Shown piece by piece: positions 1 through 13,900 of a stretch of 64,000 nucleotides of DNA; the stretch's first letter is position 1; the number at the start of each line of letters is the position of its first letter. The translations under genes and the position numbers were made by a program. Source of the DNA: Branchiostoma belcheri (taxonomy: Eukaryota; Chordata; Leptocardii; Amphioxiformes; Branchiostomatidae); contig NW_017803046.1 of the NCBI RefSeq assembly GCF_001625305.1, forward strand, positions 1,678,950 through 1,742,949. Reading direction: 5' to 3'. Under the pieces are notes generated by a model, which was not told the origin of the DNA, searched no databases, and saw only the letters and a list, made by a program, of their open reading frames with translations.

Positions 1-1594
1 GTACCACTTCTTCATACAATGGAGTGAACATGTGTATATGGCACTATATCTTGTAATCCCTGCCACAAAAATATCCTACTTAACCCCGCAGTAGTATAAT
101 CAATTATTGGATACTACCACCTTCAATTTGAAGTCTTGCCTTGATACTATTTTTTTCACATTATCCTAACAGGTTACAGCACTGGGGGTAAAATTGTTAC
201 AGTACCCTTGAGGACAAAGAGTTAAACAATTCTGCAAGGTACAAATGAATGCTATCAAAATGCACTATGCATCTTTTGTTGGCAACAATTGTCGCGAACA
301 CTGACCACCAGTCGCGAAGGCCCCCTTCAAGGCAACCACACAATTTGTTCAGCTATTGTCGTCCACTCCACTTCACTGGGCCATTTCAACCACCGCATCA
401 GGGGGAAAACAAATGACTCATAGGAGCACCATCCAATCCTCTCACCAGGAAACCACACAGGGGACTGCTACAATAGGATTTGAGGTCCCTTAGTGTACTT
501 TATAAGAACTAACATCAACATCAATATGGACCTGGAGTGACAATGAGTAAATATTAGCCTAACAAAGGTAAAGCCAGCTAGACACAACAACTCCTACTAG
601 CAACAATGAATGGGTGCGCTTGAGGCAAGGTCTGGAGTGAGTATAGGTCATTAATGAGACAAAGGCAGAAGCCCCACTGTTGATTGTGTGACATCTACAT
701 GTAATTGGTGGGCATCACATGGGATCATCCATGCCAAAAGCAGCAAGAAGGTCAAAAGGTTTCATCCAAAATAAACATGCAGGGAGTCAGTGTCACCAAC
801 TCTGCACACCATTTATGGCTCAGCTGATAAACCCACCATGTGGTTACACACAGAAAATTTACTTGCTAATAATAACCCTGATATCTTCTTGGCTAGGGGA
901 CATATTTATACCTATAGCTGTATACCGTTTCAGATTAATGTATGGCGTCAATGGCAATCATAAAATCTACATTATCTAGTTCAGTAGAGTAGGTCAGGCT
1001 GTACAATTTCAGTAATTGTGTTGTCATACCAGTGAGTACAGAGGACATATGGCTTGCATTTGACACTCTTTTCCCCCATCATAATGATGACACATATGTT
1101 GTTTTTTAGATGCAAAAGGGAGCTTGTACTAGGTTGTAGATAAGACATAGAAAGTTGGCACATTCAGTCTACCTATTTTTCTTGGCTGTCTAGTATTACT
1201 AAATCTTGGAACTGAATCTTGGCAAAGTTCGCTACCAATGTACCATGCCAGTGGATGCTGTCGTACAGTTCCTTTTTTTCTATTTTTAACAGCCTTGATG
1301 GTTTTAGTGTTGATTTCTATCATGCTGGTCAGCTGGTGGCATTTCTCCCAATTTCCAAGAAGAAAACAGCCACAGTTGGATTTGACGTCAGTTGGTTAGG
1401 GTAGTTCAAACAAACATGGCGCTCCATGACGCAAGAAGCCGTTACACTTTTAGCCCCGCAGACTGCCTGGTGGACCCATGCCAACTAGGGTGTGCTATGT
1501 GTCTGTGACTGTGGTATATATATTGACTTCTGCCATGCTACACTACTGACATGGCCTTTTGTTCATATTTGTAACAATTACTAACTTAGCATAC
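1..1594. other. ASH1L intron 1 (left part), no gene seen
   Basis: AT-rich sequence to the left of the ASH1L first coding exon. Because that exon is on the minus strand and ends in a splice donor at 1593-1594, this stretch should be its downstream intron, with later exons beyond the window edge. Short open frames on both strands show no recognisable protein and no paired splice sites. Confidence 0.6.
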
Positions 1595-2020
1595 CTGCTT
1601 ACGACTGGCGGCATCCAGTTTCTCGGGCGTTTTATCCGGGTCCGGCGGAGACGGTTGTTCGTGGCACGCAGCCTTCTTGTTGGAGTGAGCGGGTTTGATA
1701 GTGATTTTTATGGAGGGGCGGCACACGTAATTTTCCAGACTCTTGGGCGGTTTTGTGACACGTTTGGTCTGCAGTTTCAGTTTTAACTGCCCTTGCTCGA
1801 AGTTCGTCTCCTTGATGGAGAATTCGCGCATGCCGTGCGGCTCGCTGCCGTCGTGGTCGTGTTCGCTGCCATCAGTGCTGGAGGAGTTCAGGGATGAGGA
1901 GCTGGCGTTGGATGATGTCTCGCTGCCATTTTCCTCCTCCACCGGCGACTCGTGCGAGCATTCCTCCGCCGTTTCCCCCACGTTGGCCGCCATAGGAAAC
2001 AATGCCTCTCTCTGTTCCAT
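1595..2020 (-). CDS. ASH1L: ASH1-like histone methyltransferase, first coding exon (partial gene)
   Basis: This exon encodes the N-terminus of an ASH1L-type protein, a chromatin regulator that methylates histone H3 lysine 36 and counteracts Polycomb silencing. About 140 residues are seen: an acidic, serine-rich leader, then a conserved block containing [28 protein letters not shown] and IKITIKP. As I recall it, human ASH1L carries nearly the same block close to its N-terminus. The SET, bromo, PHD and BAH domains are not here and must lie left of the window. The exon ends at AAGCAG followed by a good donor (GTATGC on the minus strand). Two methionines are possible starts, at 2020 and nine codons later (MAANVG). 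The region to the right looks like a promoter, so this is probably the true 5' end. Confidence 0.85.
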
Positions 2021-2800
2021 CCCGCACTGATCGTATGACCTTCCCGGGGAGGGTGATTACCTTCTCCCGCTCACTCCACAAAACTGCTCTTAATTCCCGC
2101 CATCAAAGGAACCTATCAACACAGAAGCACACACATCATTGTGGTGCAGAGAAAAGGTCCAGCCCTCAGCTACCACACACACACGCTACATAAACATAAC
2201 ATCCAGTGTATGGGCATTCCCTTAATACCCTTAAGCGTGTGGAATCATACGTATGGAAGCAAATTACAGCAGAGAGAACCTCGAGTCTATGCTAGCATGG
2301 AAAATAAAATTCACAGCACATTCGCAGATCAGGGTTCACTGGCTGCATGGCGGGCAAAAGAAGGGCTGCACACGGATCGTGCCATCCGTCCACATTTCCA
2401 ATCGCCTGCCAATTTTTAGCGAGAATTTAATCGCATCAAGAAAGCGTAGGCATTACCTGAAAGTTGCACACTCGCCGAAGATGCTGTACAAGTCGGTCAA
2501 CAGCCCGAACAATGGCGCGAAAATGTCACATTACCGACCGAATGCAGACATAAAGACTGCGCCACAAGACAAAATGGCGGTCCGGCACTGCCCTGCCACT
2601 ACAAACCCGCGCTCACAAAATCCGCCAAATGTCTCCGCTCCACGCTAAGCTTTGGGATGAATATAATTTCTGAACGTATCCAGGGATAGTTTAAATGTGT
2701 ATGAAGTCAATTTTGGGAAAAAATATTCAAACATTCGTAATAAATATGGAAATTTTACCCAGAGTGCACCTCTTCAAAATGGCGGCGCCCATGAAGATTT
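2021..2800. promoter_or_regulatory. Putative ASH1L promoter region with YY1-like motifs
   Basis: This stretch lies directly upstream of the ASH1L start and is richer in CpG than the surrounding DNA. Two copies of AAAATGGCGG occur, near 2572 and 2777. They match the known YY1 consensus (ATGGCGGC), which is common close to transcription starts. A plus-strand open frame at 2253-2648 has no recognisable protein content. The promoter role is inferred from position and motifs only. Confidence 0.4.
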
Positions 2801-5800
2801 TTCGCGAGCTCCGTCGAAAGGGTAAATTTCTGATTTTTATCTCTTTACGTGGTGCAATATACACGTTTTTGGGATACAATTATGCCCATGGATAGCGGTT
2901 GTCATGTGGTTTCAAAAGTGGTATGTTCATTCTGTCATAGACCGTAAAATCGTGATGTTTATGCTTCAATTTGTGTGCGCCCCTCCGACCGTGTGATATC
3001 GGTGTATAACAGTATGTTTGCAGCACCCCTCATGGCCCCATACACGCACTTCACACTATAGTCACAAACGGGTGTTGTTTGTACAACCCTAAAACTACGT
3101 ATCCGCACTGCAGACATTTACAATGCTTCTTATAGGTGTTATTAACAGAGACCATTCCAAATATTTACTAGTATATTATATGACATTTGTGAGTCTTTTA
3201 TGTAGTGTGAACATAAACATGCTAGTGCTCCATCATCTGCATAATTATTTACAAGTTTAGGTGTTGCTACATAATTTACATAATTTAAAGCTGGCCTTGA
3301 CAAACCGCAAAGTTTTCCACACCTCGACCATTGATTTGCGTCTATCTAGTATAAATGATACACGGGGAAAGAACTAGTAACTATCATATCTTGCTCCAGA
3401 AAAAAGACTTGCATAAATTTTGATGCAAGCACGTCTAACCCCCGTTTTGGGCGAAATGACGTTAAAAATTGGATAAACAAACAACAAGCTCACACACTCT
3501 GTGACAAGTCAAGTATACCTGGAATGGAGGCACTGTCTGTAGTATCCTCTAGCTTCATGTGTTTTACTTTTTTGTGTGTGTACTTCAAATCTTATTTCAT
3601 AGGACCAAGGACATTATTATATTAGCATGATAGGACATTTGGTTCCCACTTACCTTTTTCAAAATATGTACAGTTCCAGACTGTAATTTATAAAAGCAAC
3701 TGTAGCTACTACTATAACGTCTACTACCACCTCTGATTATTACAAAATACTAGTATTTGAACAGAAGGAGTTTTATGTAGCATATACAGTACTGTAACTT
3801 TGTACAAAATGTTTATGGACCTTTATTGGTACATGTACTGATATTATGTATTATTGTTTGGTAGGACTTGAGCTGAGACATGTCAACCATGGACCTTTAC
3901 CTATTACCTGGGTAAGTAATGTTTCCCCTTACACTCAAACATGAAAAAAATGTCTTCTGATAATGTCTATATTGTCTGACAACATTTGAACTAACATTTT
4001 TATGCAGGTGATTTTTGTTATGGACGTGATGTGTTAAATCATGATGTGTGCTATGTATATGTAATGTCAGTTTGTTGCATACAACTTGCATGGCATTGTC
4101 TGTACATCTGGTGCCAAACAGGCTGTAGTTACAAGCCTTCTCATTGGTAACTGGAACATCCAATGAAACAAGGTGTTACTATCATTATCAATCTGAATTG
4201 TACAATGTCTCTTAGATTACGAGCAATCCACATCTCCTTCAGGTTCTTCAAAACATTAACTAAATATTATAATCTTCTTGTACATTTCCCAATTCTGTGT
4301 GAAGTCTATATGATGGTCAACATATTCAGAGAGATTAATTTTACAGCCTTGAAAATCCCAAAGATTACAGCAAGTTCTGCTTGCCCAGGCAGGGTATTAT
4401 GGTATGCAGCATTTCATCATCCATAACGATTATCTATAGTTCTGTAGTGTTCTTTTGGCAGCAGCATAACCCTCTTCCTTGGCACTGAGTCAGATGGACA
4501 CAACCTCCAACCTTTTGCCCTGTCTGACCCTGTAACTGAGGACTTGGGTTGATGAAGATGTTGTAAATCTAGTTTATAAGCCTGGAGGTCACAGCAGAAT
4601 GGCCAAGGTCAATATCATGTCAACCAAAGTCAATGTTACCATGTTAGAGAGATTTTTATTAAATACTTGTATGGGAACTGATAGAGGTATCCCGAATATA
4701 CATACATGTACTTACATGTATGAATAGATATTTTGAACTTCAGAATTTTGTGTATGGCTGATAGCCATTGTGAATCCATGATAATGAGACCATTTACACT
4801 GTGCAAAATAAGATCTTATTGCCTTTGGCATATTTTGTACTATTCTCCCACATTTTTTTTTCATTTCATTCATGTACAATACAAATAATCATTGCCTTCA
4901 GACATTAATTAGTACATGTGCCACTGTAAGGAAATTTATCCTTATGTTTATGGCTCCCAGTTGTCTTCATGATTTGCATACATCACAAACTAACCAACCT
5001 GTGTTTGTAAGTCCCACATCTAGTTGTTTGCGTTAGGGTTATCTAATATAATGCCACTTACAAGTGACATGTGCCAGAAAGTGCAATACATCCTCTGTAG
5101 GGATAAATTGATCCTGCCTACCCTGTCAGTTCTGCTAAGAATATTTCTTGCAACACTTTCTACACACAAGTGAGCTCCATGGAGTGAGTCCAAGAGTGTG
5201 ATTGTAAATATCCATGTAGTAGCCTCATTTTTCATACAGCAGTATTCATTCATTCATTACTTTCAGGCCACCAAAGATCACCAATGAAATGGCAAGTAAT
5301 CAATCACTCCCAAAATTTGTTGGGTGCGATTAAGCGGCAATTACTTAGTCACATTAATCAATCATTAATCTAGTCATTAATTGTTTACTGGCTATTAGTT
5401 GGCAATTAAGAGATTGATTGATTAGGTAATTAGTTACAACAGGATATGGTACTTGGTAAAGGCTGTACTGTTGTAGATTTTATTTGACATTACTGGTTGC
5501 TAGGAAGGTAACCACAAAGCATACACATGTAGTCCACTGCGGTTACGAGACTAGGTGAAAGTTTGGTTGCTCTGTAATCATAGCATTTTGTAAGCGCTCA
5601 GTTGTACAGATACAGGAAAAACAGTACAGTGATCAAAACCATTTTTCTGTCACCTGCAATTTTGCAGGTTGTGACGAAATTTACCTGCAAGTTGAAAAAA
5701 CCTTTCTGTATATACTGTAGAATTAGATGTTGTTCTAATTTTGCATTCACGTAGAACATGCGGTGAGTTTGTGATTTTTGTAATGCTCAAAAGTATTGTC

Positions 5801-6868
5801 CCATGGACTCCCATCTTGTACTCTTATTGCACACAACAACAAGACTTGTCAACTGCCTATGAGTCATACAGGCTTTACCTTGGTTATGAGTCATACAGAC
5901 AAAATTTCATGTACGATATCATTTTGTACATCAAATCATTTTTCTGCAGGTTGCAGGTAGGAATTTCAAGCCCTTGCGGTGTAAACTGGAATAATATACT
6001 TCAAAGTTCAATTATGTTCTAGCTTTGAAACAGCTGATCAAACACTTAGGAAAAATAGGTTTTAGAGAACTACTCAGTTATGCAATGCTAGAGAGCAAAG
6101 AGCCACTGAACTAAATGAAATCTATAATACTGTGCTATTTAAAGATCTTTGAAGCCATCTTGGTCAACATAAGTAGATAAGAGCAATTGATTCCCTTACA
6201 CACATTGTATGTCATCAAGAAAATTAACATGAATATAATGACTTTGGGTATATTGTTATATTGTTGGCTGTTTCATTTCCCCATTTGAGGATGAGAAAAT
6301 TTCATTATCGTTCCTCCCCAGGTTAGGTTAAAGTGTTTATCCTGTCTGAGGAGTTGATGTGATTAAGTAGATGCCTCAGTGGTACTTGTGTGACCTACAT
6401 GTACAAGAATACCCTCCATCGGGATTACCTGCTGGGATGATCCCCTCTGTGCTTATCAATGGTTGGAGGGCAAAAGGTCAGCTGGGACATAATGTGTAAG
6501 ATCAAAACAAATCTGTCAATAGCTGGATGATTAAGGCTCAATCAATGCTATTTTTTGGTTTGATAACGTGTTAAGATAAGTTGCTTACATGTAGCCTTGT
6601 TATAGAAGGAAGTGGCATAGAAAGAAATGCAAGCATCTAAAGCCCTTGAAATCTGGTTGTTTTGTTTTTTCTCATATCAAACACCCATCTTTTAGCAAAA
6701 GCATTGACCCTAATATAATAAACATGCATCCAGTCATTTCTACAATGTGCAACAGTTACTGTAAAATAAATGACAGCAAACTCCAAAGTTCTGTATAGCA
6801 ACTATTACTATCAAGGATAATGATGATAGAAACTGGACCATATATATATAGCAGAACAAGACTGGGTT

Positions 6869-6890
6869 ATCATCATCATCATCATCATCA
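6869..6890. repeat. ATC/TCA trinucleotide microsatellite
   Basis: About seven uninterrupted copies of a CAT/ATC triplet, in non-coding DNA upstream of DAP3. Similar arrays occur at 35262-35290 and, as TTA, at 27219-27270. Confidence 0.9.
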
Positions 6891-8216
6891 GTGAGCTGCT
6901 ACAGAGCTGTCAATCACATATCCAGGCTTGTCAATCAGAAGCCATGTCAGCAGTAGACTCTGGTTTCACAAGTTCTACAAGTCTCTGTATGTATGACAGA
7001 TACATGTATGTTGCTTATGTTCTGTACTCATCTAGAAGCAGATGTAATGATCCGGTTTAGTCTCCGTGTTTTACCCATGTTTTTGCAACATGTAGTATGT
7101 CTTGCTAGTACAAAATGTATTACACTCTACACTCTTTGCCTCCTCCTAAACGGAGGTTGAACAGTAAGGAAAGAGATACATGAAGCAGGTAGCCACCATA
7201 ACAAAAGACGCACAAAACAAGAGCGACTGACATATCGGCTAGGAGATAACAGGTACACCAGGCTACTAAACTGTGTATTGAGATGGCCTAATGACAATTG
7301 GCGTGCTCAGCAACAGATCTGTATCGTCAGAAGAGTGATGGATGAAAGGGCTGACCTACTTCTCCCCTCCCGGGTGGTGTCATTTTTATGCAGCTGTGAT
7401 AAATAATGAATCAATGAAGGAGGTTCGCAGACACAATGAGCAACAAATCGTCCCTAGATTGGATCTCCTATTACTCATCGAGACCAGGTGCACCCTAAAT
7501 ATAACTCTCCTTTTGCTTTGGGGTCTCAGAGGTTTCAAGTAACAAAATATGTTTATTACATCTGTATGGATTTATGTTTATATATCCTTCGAAAAAATGA
7601 AGACATTTTTTTTCTTTCTTAAACACTTTCTTCACAGTGGAGAGGTCACTGTAAAAAAACAAACAACAACATGGGAGCATCTCAAGATTTACAGTTTTTG
7701 TGGAGGATGTTTCATGCATTCACTCATAAAACATGTCCTTCATTATAACACTTCCAGAGACCTTAGATTGGAAGGACAACTATTGACCTCTTTTGCTGGT
7801 GTAAGTGTTGATTGATTGCCATTAGTTTCCAGGCTAGCAGACAGTGAGTGTTGTTAATGGTGGGTTACTTCATTTCCACCACACTTTATACGGGTGTTTG
7901 GCTGATCCTGCTGGTTATCATCGTTCCGCAGCCAGAGGACTCGCTCTCCGCACGCCAATTGAGCCATGTCGGATGCCGTTACGTACCAAGTACCACATTA
8001 AGGATCAGGAGGTTGCCAGCGCAAATGTCTCCGACTACATCATACCCGAGAGTTATTGCGGAGTGGTTGGTTATTGGCATATTTGGAAATGGCAGAGGTA
8101 ACGCGGTTCTTGCCTTGGGTGGTGCGACCTTACAAGCTCGTTTGTAAAAGCTTTCCTCTCAGTGCATGGTGGTTTGAAAACAACAAGGACTTAGTGCAGC
8201 ACTGCAGGCCTGTAAA

Positions 8217-8452
8217 ACTGGTGTGTTGCACTGAAGACAGGGTATACAAATGCAGATACAGAAGAAAGAGCTGGCTAGAGCATGCCTGTCCTTGGTGCTG
8301 AAAATACATCTCAAAGCTTTTTAATTCATCAGAAGCTGGTGTGTTACACTGAAGGACTGTTATACAGGTGCAGATATAGAAGGTCCTGACTAGAAGGTGT
8401 CTGTCCTTGGTGCTGAAAATACATTTCAAAGCTTTTTAGTTTCATCAGAAAA
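8217..8452. repeat. Tandem duplication, about 118-bp unit, two copies
   Basis: Two adjacent copies each begin CTGGTGTGTT and contain GTCCTTGGTGCTGAAAATAC and CAAAGCTTTTTA. The second starts at 8336, giving a period of 118 bp. The copies differ at scattered bases, so the duplication is not recent. The open frames across it are a by-product of the repeat and look non-coding. Confidence 0.85.
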
Positions 8453-10930
8453 CTTTTGATGTCAGATGTTACCCAGTGTCCAATCTCTACCTCATACTGA
8501 TTCCATTGACCAAATGATTTCATTTACACTGCATTGTATCTGTTTTTTTTCCTTGTTTCCCTTCCAATTATATCCACAAGTGTTTGTATGTCCACAATTG
8601 CCAGTTCCATTTTCACTATCAGATAAGTGAAGACTGAATGAAAATTCCTTTTAATAACATAAAGTATTTTCCAAGAACACTGACTCTTTTTTCTGAAATA
8701 ATGTTTGTAAAGCCAGGACAGGTCTGATACTGGTACTGGAAGTAAAGAACAAGATGCTTTTGATATATACCGATAAAGACAACACCCAGCAGTGTGCTTG
8801 ATATTTACACTAGCAACTGCCAAATGTCATGACCTACCAAATCCCACCTGTCCATCATGATAACAGCATTAGATGATGACCAATCAGATTTACCCATCAG
8901 TTACTGCTGAGTCGCAGATGTAGTAATATTGCAAATCACCCATCCTGGTCAAGATAAGGCCACAGTTGACATACTAGGTTAATTTGCTGGTTCTCAGATT
9001 TTTTTCATGAAAATACAAATGTAACAAAGCAGGCAGGCACTTTGTTTCTTTTGCCACTGACATATATTCTATACATAGTTTGCCGCATACATATAACGTT
9101 ACTAGTATTCTGTAGTAGGATGCCTTTCTTTATACATGTATTTGGCTTTGTTCAGTCTCAGTTGTACATTGTGGTGTAGACCATACGAAAGTCCCTGTAC
9201 TTTTGTCAAGTCAATAAAGAATCTCATATAAAGTTACAAATCACAGCTCCTGCCAATTGCCATGCCTAACGGGTGATTACAAGTATCACGTGATCCAATC
9301 TATGATGAGTGCACTGACCTCATATATACAAATTTCCCTGTGACCCAGTTCATGATGGATGGTGTGAGGCATGGTAAATGTCAGGTCCTATTGACCTGGC
9401 TGAAGTGTCCGGATATACAGAACACAGTGTTCACTCTTATCACTCACTTCTGCAATATTCAATGAAATATCAGCAAGGACACATAGATAATAATGATAGA
9501 GTGGGTAAAGTCTGGAAGGGAGGTTGTAAGTACTGTAGTTTGAGAGATACAGGAGTCGGTACTCAGTACATCTGCTTGATTATCAGTAAGATGGCTAGTG
9601 ATGCATGACTACAGAAACAAGGACACTAGCTATTGATCCACATTAACATGTCCTTGGACAAGTTACAGGTGCGTGATTGGGTTGGTAATACCGTGTGTAC
9701 AAAACATCAACAAGCTGTCATCAAAATTCAAACATTTCTAAATCTCATGGTAACTTCTGACTTCTATGATACCATAAACTGATTTGCAAAGACTTCAAGG
9801 CGAAAAAGATGTTCGCTGTAATCAGTTGAAATGACTATAGTAATGTAACGAAAGGCAGTGAGTAGAGAGGTCAATGTGAAAACCACAAACCTAGAACATT
9901 TCATCATGATATTTCACAGAAGCCCTTTTTGGTGACAGAATGTTCTGGTAGAAATAAGTTTACTAGATTCTGTACAAGGCTTGGTGTTCTGAATTAATTT
10001 TGAATATAGAATTTTCTTTTGTTGATCAGCCACTGCCAGAACATCAGACATCACTAGTCTATCTACAAATATGTGAAAGTAAATTGATAACAACCTCTGC
10101 ACTCCTTTCCCACAGCCTAGTGCTGATTTTCATGTCAGGTTGGCTGTGATTGACCTTTATCATTAGGTGGTGACCTTCAGCTTTATTACTGGGAATGAGG
10201 TCACCACTGGGGACCGTTCACTGATGCCTGACAGGATAGCGGTAGATCTCTGCTATTGAAGTGATGATAACTGAGTATTAGTCATGTAAGGGGTAAGGGC
10301 CCTAGTGAATTCATCGTACGCTAGGTTTACAACTGTTGTACGGCAAATTGAGGGCATTCAGAGACAGTCCTGAGGATTTTGCTGTATTGTGAAGTAAAAT
10401 GTTGAAGTCATGGAAGATCCTTTTCCATCGTTCTGTCAGTAGAGTCCTAACAAAATAATTTTCTACTTTCAATGTATACATGCAATCTATTCTCCAACAT
10501 GACGTTGAATAAAAGGAAAAGCCAGATATTTCTCTCACAGTATTAATGGACTGAAGGCTGTATCCAAGATGTTTTTGAAAAACATCTTGCTTTTGAAAAA
10601 CATTTTGGATACAGCTTATGATTAGATTATGCCTACATGTACATGTATACTGTGACTTTTTCTGCACATACCTGCATTAGACATTAGTATACACATGTAC
10701 ATGTAGTTAACATGTATATTGTAGCTCCAAACGCTCTTTTGATATCTGATACAAGCAGCTGTCCTTCTTCTGTTGACACCATTTTTTAGCCAAGGCCAGT
10801 TACTAAGTTGTGTACTACTTGAAAAGACCACACTTGTCTTTGATTGTGTGCCAAAGTGCATGTCATTGTTAAAGAATAACCAGCAGTAATTGGGAAGATG
10901 GTAATGTTTTACCTTGTGTTTCTGCAGAGC

Positions 10931-13900
10931 ATGTTGCGCAGGCCCTATGGGGAGCAGACTGTACGCTACGCCAGGTCCTCCTCTGCGGCAGCGTCAACTG
11001 AGCCGATCGTCCAGACCAGAGAACCCGTCCCACAACCCCCTCCTGTCAGGACCATCTTCAGAACACCTGTCTCCAACCCTGTAGGTGCAACTGGACCTCA
11101 CAACAGTATTACTTTAATTGGTTTTCTTCTTCAAGTGTTCATTTTTCCACTGTATCCACTGTAACATGGACAGTCCAGTGGTTAGCGACCCGGCCTCTGG
11201 ACCAAGAGGTTGGGAATTGGCTACTGTCCCTCACCTGACACGTACACTACTGGAAAGGATTGCAGGCCTTAGTATTATGTAGTATGTTCCACTGTTCAAT
11301 GTACTTGTATCTAAAAGAGCAAGAAGAATTTCCATTTATAATGAACTAGTGTATACTGTATGTATCATCTGTCTTTCCTTCCATGGCCTATGGAAGATTA
11401 GTTCTTCAATGAGATAAACTGGAGATCACGAAGTCTTTTTTCCCACCAAGGATATTCCATTCTGTGTTCCAAGTTTCTATCTGTTCCTCATTGACTATCC
11501 AGGTAAACCACAGTCTGGAGCAGGAGGCACAGTTCTATACTATCCCTTACTGAGGAGTACAGGACCATGTTTCCTCAGGACCACGGCATTCCTCCCAGGT
11601 TCAAGAAGCAGGTCAGTTCTGCCTGCCTTGTCATTTGTCTTAATTTTCCCTTGAAGTTGCACTAAGACTATAACACTAAGACTATACAAGAAGGAAATTT
11701 TCTGGCCATTTGTTTACAAAGTAAGTTGAATCAACCCTACTCCATCGCAAATACATTGTAAGTGCCATTCAGGAAGTGGAGGAGCCAAAATACGACACCT
11801 TACGAGTTTGTTTAAAAGCTTGAAACACAGCTGTCAGCCATATTTGTCTACATTCTGGTGTTTTGTGGTGGTGCCACAAACTCAAAGCACCTCATGAGGG
11901 CTGTTTTTAGCACCAACCATGTAAAAAATGTGAGATAACTGCACAAGTATGTTGAAAAGTGGAAATAGATTACAATCCACGCTAATATTATTTCAATCAA
12001 AATATTTCAATGTTTGGTGCAAAAATGTTACATGATGCCCCTTTGAATTGTTTATTATAGATGTAGAAAAAAAATCAACTTTACCACTATCTGCATGTTT
12101 GAACCACGTATTGTGGAAGATAATAAGATATACTTGTCCATGTTGGTGTAGTGGGATTACAGGTTTGTTAAGATGGTTGTGTAAGTGGATCGGCCCAAAT
12201 CAAATCAGGCCCATGAAGTGTGTTATTGCTACAAGCCTGCACAGATGCACTTGTAATAAATTGTGTTACTGGCTCTGTGAACTTATGGGGGGATGTGTTA
12301 TTATGAACAGTTCATGCAAAGGAAATTGATACGTCGCCTATTTTATATTGACAAACGTGGTCATGGTTTATCGGCAATTATTCAGTAAATCATGTTGATT
12401 TTTGTAGCCTGCATTTTCTAAATGGTGTTTATGGTATTACAGTGGCAGCCAGTTAATTGCAAAACGCTTATAATTCTGAGAATTCTATGAAAAGAAATGT
12501 TAGTTTAACCTGTCACGTGTGGAGTATCTGTGGACCAGGAGAAATTTTAAGGTACATGTAACATGCTAAAGGTTAAAGGACTGTTAACTATATTGATGAT
12601 ACATAGAATTTATTTCTAAATTTTACATAATATTAAGAATTTGCAGGAGATGTAGAAAGCTATCATTTTCCACTGATGACTGTCTGGCACTTTTCCTACA
12701 AGCTGCCTAAATGTCTTTTTACTATCACTTATTAAACCACTACGATTACATTTAGGGACAAGAAACGTAATCTGAAACATCCCCCACTGCCGTATTCAAC
12801 ATTCCAACATGCATGGATGGACATTCCAATAAATTAACCATAAAGATTGGAATATGTTACTTGGCCAGGAAGCTGGGATTCCATAAATCTAATTTATGGA
12901 AGTGTTGGCATGTGGAAAATGGGCCTTGAAACAGGGTAAGGTTGCAAATCCCCGCATTTATTATCTGAGTCAAACGCTGGGACAAGGTGTCAGACACAAA
13001 GGAAAAGGATACAAAAGATTAGTAAACACAGAATTATTTGACACAAGAATAATGTTCAGGCAACATCAATTTAACTTGATGGTTCTCGGATGTAGAGAAT
13101 GTTGAACCTAAAAATTAACATGAAAACAGAGTTAGTAGAGAAAGTCTGAGCCTTGATACATGCACAGTATCAGGCAGTGAATATGTAAGTTTTCCTCCCA
13201 GTACTCTGTTTAATATGAAAATGGCAGATAATCAAGAAAATAAATAACTGTGGCCTTAAGTGGAAATCCATAATACAGCATACAGAAAATCTTTTTACTT
13301 TAGGCTACCATGCTTCAGAAAGGCTATAAGTGGATTACAGTTTGTGTGTAAGTTGAACTTAACAGTACCAAATGGGCTGTACTAATCACTTTCTTCTGAC
13401 TGCTTTTGAATTCCTGCGGCTAACTCAAGAGTCAGGCAGGGAAAATTCCTTCTGCCAGCAGAGCTGAGCATAACAAAACATGGAAGAGGGAGCTGTAATT
13501 GATGGAATTACCCTGAGAGGGTAATAGCCTCCTGTAAGAGAACCTGCAGCGTGGATGTGGTGACCCGATAAATTGTGTTGATAGTGCAGACAGTACATGG
13601 ATGTAATCTGTCTATATTGTACAGAATATAGAAATATTTTATAGTGACTGACAGTAGGCCAACCTATGCAGTCATTGTCCCAAAAGCTTGAGATATATAT
13701 CTAGTGTGAGGTATTCTGTAAAAAAAAATAAAACTAAAACTCTAGAAAAAGCAGATAAAATTAGAATTCTTTTGTTTACTGTATTAAAGTTGCTAAGTTG
13801 TAAACAATTCTCAGTTCAAGTCTTACTTAATACTTTTAAATCTATGGAAGACACTCATGACTCATTGTCATCTCTAACCCTCCTGCCCATCCTGACCTGT

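Larger units (their letters stand above)
2801..10927. other. Intergenic region between ASH1L and DAP3
   Basis: About 8 kb of AT-rich DNA with no recognisable protein-coding exon. It contains a short ATC microsatellite (6869-6890) and a 118-bp tandem duplication (8217-8452). A somewhat more CpG-rich patch at about 7900-8120 includes ATGGCAGAG followed by GTAACG, which could be a first exon and donor. It could also be the 5' end of DAP3, whose first recognised exon starts at a splice acceptor, but I cannot establish this from sequence alone. Confidence 0.5.

Noticed and set aside
2253-2648. 131-residue plus-strand frame in the ASH1L promoter
   Set aside because: Composition looks random, no family is recognised and no splice structure is seen; it lies in a CpG-rich promoter where long chance frames are common.
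7844-8147. Overlapping 85- and 99-residue frames as a gene upstream of DAP3
   Set aside because: Neither is recognisable. A possible tiny first exon (ATGGCAGAG before GTAACG) lies here but cannot be tied to DAP3 without transcripts.
10898-11164. 88-residue frame starting at 10898 taken as a whole protein
   Set aside because: A splice acceptor precedes 10928 and a donor follows 11080. Only 10931-11080 is DAP3 exon 1 and the rest is intron read-through.
11166-11245. Functional tRNA gene
   Set aside because: The acceptor stem does not pair and the B-box is mutated, which fits a SINE.
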